Positions 59,570 to 64,000 of a stretch of 64,000 nucleotides of DNA are shown in pieces; positions within the stretch are counted from its first letter, which is position 1, and each line of letters opens with the position of its first letter. The stretch is from Desarmillaria ectypa (lineage: Eukaryota; Basidiomycota; Agaricomycetes; Agaricales; Physalacriaceae): the NCBI GenBank assembly GCA_030407005.1, contig JAUDYN010000011.1, positions 1,850,501 through 1,914,500 of the forward strand. The letters run 5' to 3'. The notes under the pieces are model-generated. The model saw nothing but the letters and a program-made list of their open reading frames with translations. It searched no databases and had not been told where the DNA came from. The translations under genes were made by a program, and so were the position numbers.

Positions 59570-59871
59570 CGTACCAAGGATCGCACCGAAGTTGTAGTCG
59601 TTATAGCGAATGTTCTATTTGTAGCAATAATCGAAAATTGGATCAAATCATTGTGTCAGTATCCAGTAGATTAACATGCTACAACAAAAAATTATGGCCT
59701 CTCAAATTTTGCAGATCAGTCATAGTGCGCCTCTGACCTCCGAAGTCGGAAATTTCAAGTCGGAGTGCCACCTATAAGAGAGGAAAATGAGAAGGGGAGA
59801 GAGTTTGAATTTTAACGCCTAGGTCATTTGAATTCCGGAATATAGGCCGTAAGAGCGAGAGTGAAAAGGAA

Positions 59872-60887
59872 ATGTGTAAATTTGGGGACTGGCTTCTCAG
59901 TAAAGGTGCGAAAGCAATTGGCAAGCAGCGGGCCAAAAACCCAGGCGGAGCTTCAATACAACCTTCGAAGTTCGCGTCTTCCCTACTCGTCTTGTCGCCT
60001 TCTCATTTCCGTACGTTCCTTCACTTGCGGCATTACAGACCTGAGATTCAGAAGGACGCTGGCTACTCGGAGCGACAGTCTTGTCAATTCAAGCAATGTC
60101 CTTGCGAATTTGGACATCCTGTGAGACGGGGACCGGGAAGTACAAGTAGAGGGCTGGGAAAAACGTACGTGGGGTCTTATTCTGGAAGACGAAGGCTTAT
60201 CAATTACACTAACAGTATGCACACGAAAAACGTCAGTCCCAGACTGGTCGGCATTCTCATGATGCCCAAGATGCTCTAGTCATCTCGCAAGCATTTGCTC
60301 ATTCAGAGACTCGTCGTCGTCGCGGGCAACATACACTATTAGATAAAGCTTCGAAGTTCGAGGAGTACGTTAACATTGCCTTGAGTATTCTCGCAAAGTT
60401 CACAGACAAGGGATATTGCACAGAAGAGTGTGTTTCGATCTTTTTATATCCGCATTTTCTCACTGACCCGCAAGCAGGCCCATCGGTTTATATGTATACC
60501 GGTCTCACCCTCTCACATAGTGCTTAGCTTGCTCTCCGACCGGTCTCTACAACTCGACGTTTCGTCTTCCCCAGTGCCCGGGCCTCTGGTAGGCTGGTAT
60601 ACCCGCCGACGAAGTGGAAGCCATGCGAAACGAGGAACCGACAGCCGGTTTTACGGTGCTCTGGATAGCGGAGGGAGGCTACAGGTATAAATAGATGTCT
60701 GGGACCCTGGAGGAAAGTGACGTTGTGATCAGTCGAAGATGGGAAGATTGTGTAGATCAGAATTTGGGTGGGTAATTTTTGCTTTGGATAGCGGAGGAGA
60801 TTATTGATTCCTTGTGCTTAGGAGATGTCAGCCAGTTTTGACTCCAAGATCTCAGAGGTGCCTATGTTGTATCTAAAGAACGCTTGA
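59872..60887 (+). pseudogene. SDR pseudogene, copy 2 (strongly decayed)
   Basis: Fragments in different frames match the SDR copy at 55861-57090 in the same order: ITDL...LDIL near 60030-60120; HTKNVSPRLVGILMMPKM near 60230-60280 (copy 1: HTNNLGPGLLAMRIVPKM); QRLVVVAGNIHY near 60300-60345; ILAKFTDKGYCT near 60385-60420; EESDVVIS near 60710-60735; and a last exon EMSASFDSKISEVPMLYLKN at 60822-60887 after a cttag acceptor (copy 1: EMLGVLEG...YLKN). Stops and frame changes are frequent. It is an older duplicate of the same gene. Confidence 0.65.
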
Positions 60888-61818
60888 GGTCGTATGGCCG
60901 AATGAACGTACTATTACACATCAAAAATCCCATTGATCCTCCACACAACTTTGCTTTGTATCCTTCCATCATGGCAGGTATACAGGCTATCCCTTATCCG
61001 CTCGAAAACCTCTCCAAAGCCATCTTTTTTTTTTTTGAGGGGGAGGGGGGGGGCGCACTACGCTATTTTCATCGTCTCGCTCCTTCTTATCCCGTGTTTC
61101 GTCAACAAGACTAGTAAGAGGCTTTGGGACCTTGATCTTTCATTCAGCTCACGTTTCTTTATACAAGTGGCCGACAAGCCTCACTGTGGATGTCTCTGGA
61201 TAACAACTACACAAAAGGACCCATCGATTCGAGGGAAAAAAGCATATTTTTATCACATCGCCGATACCACGAAGCAATGTCGATTACACAATGATCTGGT
61301 ATTGCTTTGGAACAAGACCAATTGCACTACTCCAGGGCAGTGTTATAGGGGAAGTCGAGCATCTCCACAAACTGAGCGATGCAGATTCCTTGGCACAATT
61401 TGGTTTTAGTTTCTTGGCGGGCTCGCTTTCCGCTGGAATATCAGTCACTACCACCCCCACCCCTAAGGTCAGTGGTATAATCAATAAGCATCGACTGTCT
61501 AACTGACACGTGGACCCGTAGACAACGAGACGTGCTAAGAATCCCCCATTATCAAGTGCACAACGCCTGTGGGACCTCAATCTCGACATCCTATCCTGAC
61601 GTTCCCAGACCAGACCAATACGCGAATGGCAGATCCTTTCTCATGTCCTGCCTGGGCTAACACGCCCTCTCACTGAGGACGTCGACGATTCCCCTAGTAG
61701 CGGGAGTAGCAGCTAGTTCTAGTTATGGGAATCAACTAATGGCTCTGGGAGATAAGGAATGAGGAGAACGTGATCCGACAGTAATTCCGCCCTCTTACCT
61801 ATCCACCCTGCGCTACAG
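60888..61818. other. 0.9-kb region without a confident gene
   Basis: It contains a T-run and G-run tract at about 61027-61051 and short plus-strand frames without family resemblance. Confidence 0.35.
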
Positions 61819-62575
61819 CCCTTGGACGTCCTCCTCTACTGCATCCCCGTCTCCTGGGCTCTAAACTACACTGCACGATCGGCTACCCTCATTTTTGAGT
61901 TCTCGGTGCCGGGCATTGAGCCTCTTGTTCTGTACAGAACAAGCTGCATCGAGAACAAGTGCGAGCGTAGGAGGTCAACGCGATGCTGGGGAATGCGGTG
62001 GAAATGAGCTTTGGCGAGGTTGGGCTGTAGAAGGATTTGTTTATCCTTTCTTTTTTTTTGTGGGTATCGAGTGAACACGGCTCTTGCAGTACCTTGGAGC
62101 TGGTGCAGGGCACCCTATTGGTTAGCCTGCTGAGCAACCTCCTTCTCATGCTAGGGATGGCGTTTCTCTTAGGCCCGTTAGAACAAGAGCCCGCCCCTAT
62201 GGTCGTGCAGGTGAACTCGAGTCTGATGATGGCAGCGATAGTGGTACCGACAGTCCTGGTGAGTGAGTATCGATGAGTGTAGGTTCACCTCGTATTGACA
62301 TTGACGGCAGAATAGGTACCTCGAAGAACGGGTCCCGGCGAGGGGCATGGTGGGCGCGGTTGTGCTGACTTTGGTGTATTGCGTCTATGTAGGTTGTATC
62401 TTACTTGATATCTAGCTTGGCTAACGATTCTGCACAGCTGTACTATCAGTTCTTCTCGTACAAGCATCCGTACGTGGATAGCGGGCCACACCGGAAGGAT
62501 TCTCACAACTCAGCTCCTTCTCCCCACAAAATCAAGACGAACCTTCCCGTGTCATCCTCGTCCTCCGCGTTCTAG
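61819..62575 (+). pseudogene. Ca2+/H+ exchanger (CAX/VCX1-like) remnant
   Basis: Ordered pieces of the cation exchanger family are visible: LDVLLYCIPVSWALNYTARS, VNAMLGNAVEM (the conserved GNAVE motif), VQGTLLVSLLSNLLLMLGMA (the family's ...GSILSNLLLVLG motif) with VNSSLMMAAIVVPTVLV, then LVYCVYV spliced (gtaggt...cacag) to LYYQFFSYKHPYVDSGPHRK and a Ser-rich end at 62575. Intact family members are vacuolar proton-coupled Ca2+ exporters with about 11 membrane helices. Here only part of the first half is present, in several frames with stops, so it is a decayed fragment. Confidence 0.6.
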
Positions 62576-63086
62576 CATACTTCACCGTTGAGCACTTGTC
62601 TCATCTCTCTCAAAGTCCTTGGCCCTTCCCACTCGATGGCCTCCCCATCCGTTCCGAGTTCGCGTCGCGGTATGCGATCTCTCCTGATCCCGCTATTTCT
62701 GTTGACGCCGTCTTCTCAATAACAGACTTAACTCGTCAATAAGGCCTGATCACACACAATGGTCCTTGATGAGCGAAATCTTCAAGGCCCCTGGCATCGA
62801 GGAATCAAGCTCAAGCTTCATTGATGGAGGTTAATAACTATACATAAAGAAATATGATGCCAGTCTTACCAGAATCTCTCACATGAACTCGTCAAATTCC
62901 AGGTGAATGGTTCAATAAGACATTGCTAAAGTAGATGTGTATTTTGTGGTTACAAGATGATTCTCTCGACACCGGAGCACTTACAAAACGGCATCACATT
63001 GCAGGTAAATCATAAGACAAGAACACAAAATGGAAGAACGTACGGTAGGCATATACTGGACGAGAAAAAGGAGGTGCGAGGGATAA
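62576..63086. other. intergenic, 0.5 kb
   Basis: It lies between the exchanger remnant and the end of the minus-strand helical protein. No gene seen. Confidence 0.35.
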
Positions 63087-63988
63087 TCACAGTAAGGAGA
63101 GGTAAGGAGACACCGCAGATATCAGGCATCCATCACAATCATCGTCCTGCATGATCATCCCCGCCTCTACATTCACATACTTGCAAGTTTTCTTCGAAAT
63201 GAGGTCCTTGGATGTCTCTGAACGGGCTTCGGCCAGGATTTCCTATATATTTTAGTTAGCGATGAAAGGAAAAGGTTCGAATATCATCACACCTTCATTG
63301 TTCCCTGGATGAAATTCCACCTCATCTGCGCGAAATGAAGCTGGGCGCGTATCCCGCTGCGATTGTTCCATTTTCCAAGATCAACCGCTATCTTCAAGCC
63401 TTTGATGAGAGCCTCGGTCATGCTACGCAGGCATGAGTTGGAGGTAAACACCGTCGCGGAAACTCGGACGTACTCGGCATAATCTTTGAGGGTCGTCTCG
63501 AGCCTTTCATAGAGTGCGACTCTAAATGCTAAAATACCACCTGACGTCTCCCCTTGGGAACGCTGAGGATGGCCACCAGTAAATGTGTATATTGGTGAAG
63601 CTTGTGTACGAGCGCCTCAACTTCCACGGCATTTCACTGTAGTGAGTAATTAATTCATGGAAATTGGTGCCTGATAATGGACCACGCACCTTGTCTTGCT
63701 TGGCAGACTTCTCTAGCTCGGTCTGAAAATTGGCGGCGACGGTCGAGACGGGTTTCATGACTTGAAACACATCCATCTAGATCTCACGTTAGTCCTAACG
63801 AAAGGACGAGAAAGGTGCAATAGGAAGCAAAGAATAGAGATTTGCCTTTACTGGGACCTCACCTTTCGGTAAAACTGGCGAAAACTGGCATGGAACTCCC
63901 TGCTAGCTGCAACTGGAAGAGTGGATGAAGACGGTGATAATCTGTCTATTTTCTCCTCGTTTTCCTCTTCCTCGGCTCTTGGCTCCAT
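63087..63988 (-). CDS. helical protein resembling the N-terminal domain of fungal STAND/NLR proteins; model disrupted
   Basis: Exon 1 (63988-63863, MEPRAEEEENEEKIDRL) and exon 2 (63776-63690, MDVFQVMKPVSTVAANFQTE) join in phase. The next exon reads as amphipathic helix (VEVEALVHKLHQYTHLLVAI), but direct joining at the obvious acceptor meets TGA. The following well-formed helix (FRVALYERLETTLKDYAEYV, then LAEARSETSKDL in the last exon 63242-63087) is in a different frame, with the shift near 63540. An alternative donor at 63685 gives an open frame but loses the helix pattern. The helical layout resembles N-terminal domains seen in mushroom NLR-like proteins, but no NACHT domain is present here. 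Probably a truncated, possibly broken gene. Confidence 0.4.
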
Positions 63989-64000
63989 CTTCTCCTACCA

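Overview
The window looks like nuclear DNA of a mushroom-forming fungus (Basidiomycota, Agaricomycetes). Genes are broken by many short introns (about 45-75 nt), with several exons of only 11-19 nt. The gene content also fits: an AA9 lytic polysaccharide monooxygenase, a GT90/CAP10 glycosyltransferase, a multi-exon P450, a GMC oxidoreductase, a fungal beta-lactamase-like protein and several F-box proteins with fast-decaying paralogues. I rebuilt the genes by joining exons whose reading phases agree across GT-AG (rarely GC-AG) introns. No tRNA, rRNA or CRISPR array was seen.

Layout. 1-4.6 kb: two minus-strand genes, a truncated coiled-coil protein and a zf-4CXXC_R1 zinc-finger protein. 6.7-10.7 kb: a GT90 glycosyltransferase (+) converging on a haloacid dehalogenase (-). 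13.2-17.2 kb: a tandem F-box pair, one intact and one broken. 19.3-20.5 kb: an AA9 LPMO. 23.6-24.7 kb: an SDR of the 2,4-dienoyl-CoA reductase type (-). 24.7-31.1 kb is gene-poor and holds one arm of an inverted pair of ~376-bp dispersed repeats; the other arm is at 22.9 kb. 31.1-33.2 kb: a P450. 36.9-37.5 kb: a small unknown protein. 38.6-49.1 kb: four minus-strand genes in a row, namely a beta-lactamase-like protein, a cysteine-rich secreted protein, a GMC oxidoreductase and a Zn2Cys6 regulator. 50-55 kb: only weak models. 55.9-60.9 kb: two decayed SDR copies flanking an intact single-exon F-box gene. 61.8-64 kb: a decayed Ca2+/H+ exchanger and a helical protein with a disrupted model.

How the genes work together. 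There is no obvious pathway or new multi-gene system. Several products are secreted or oxidative (AA9, GMC, the Cys-rich protein), which fits a plant-litter or wood lifestyle. AA9 and GMC enzymes are often electron partners, but linking these two copies is inference. The most informative signals are gene-level: GC-AG introns (one splitting the P450 haem motif with an in-frame, stop-free 54-nt intron), an AA9 enzyme with Glu where the second-sphere Gln is expected, a beta-lactamase-like gene with two compensating frameshifts and no stop, and repeated birth-and-death of F-box and SDR paralogues.
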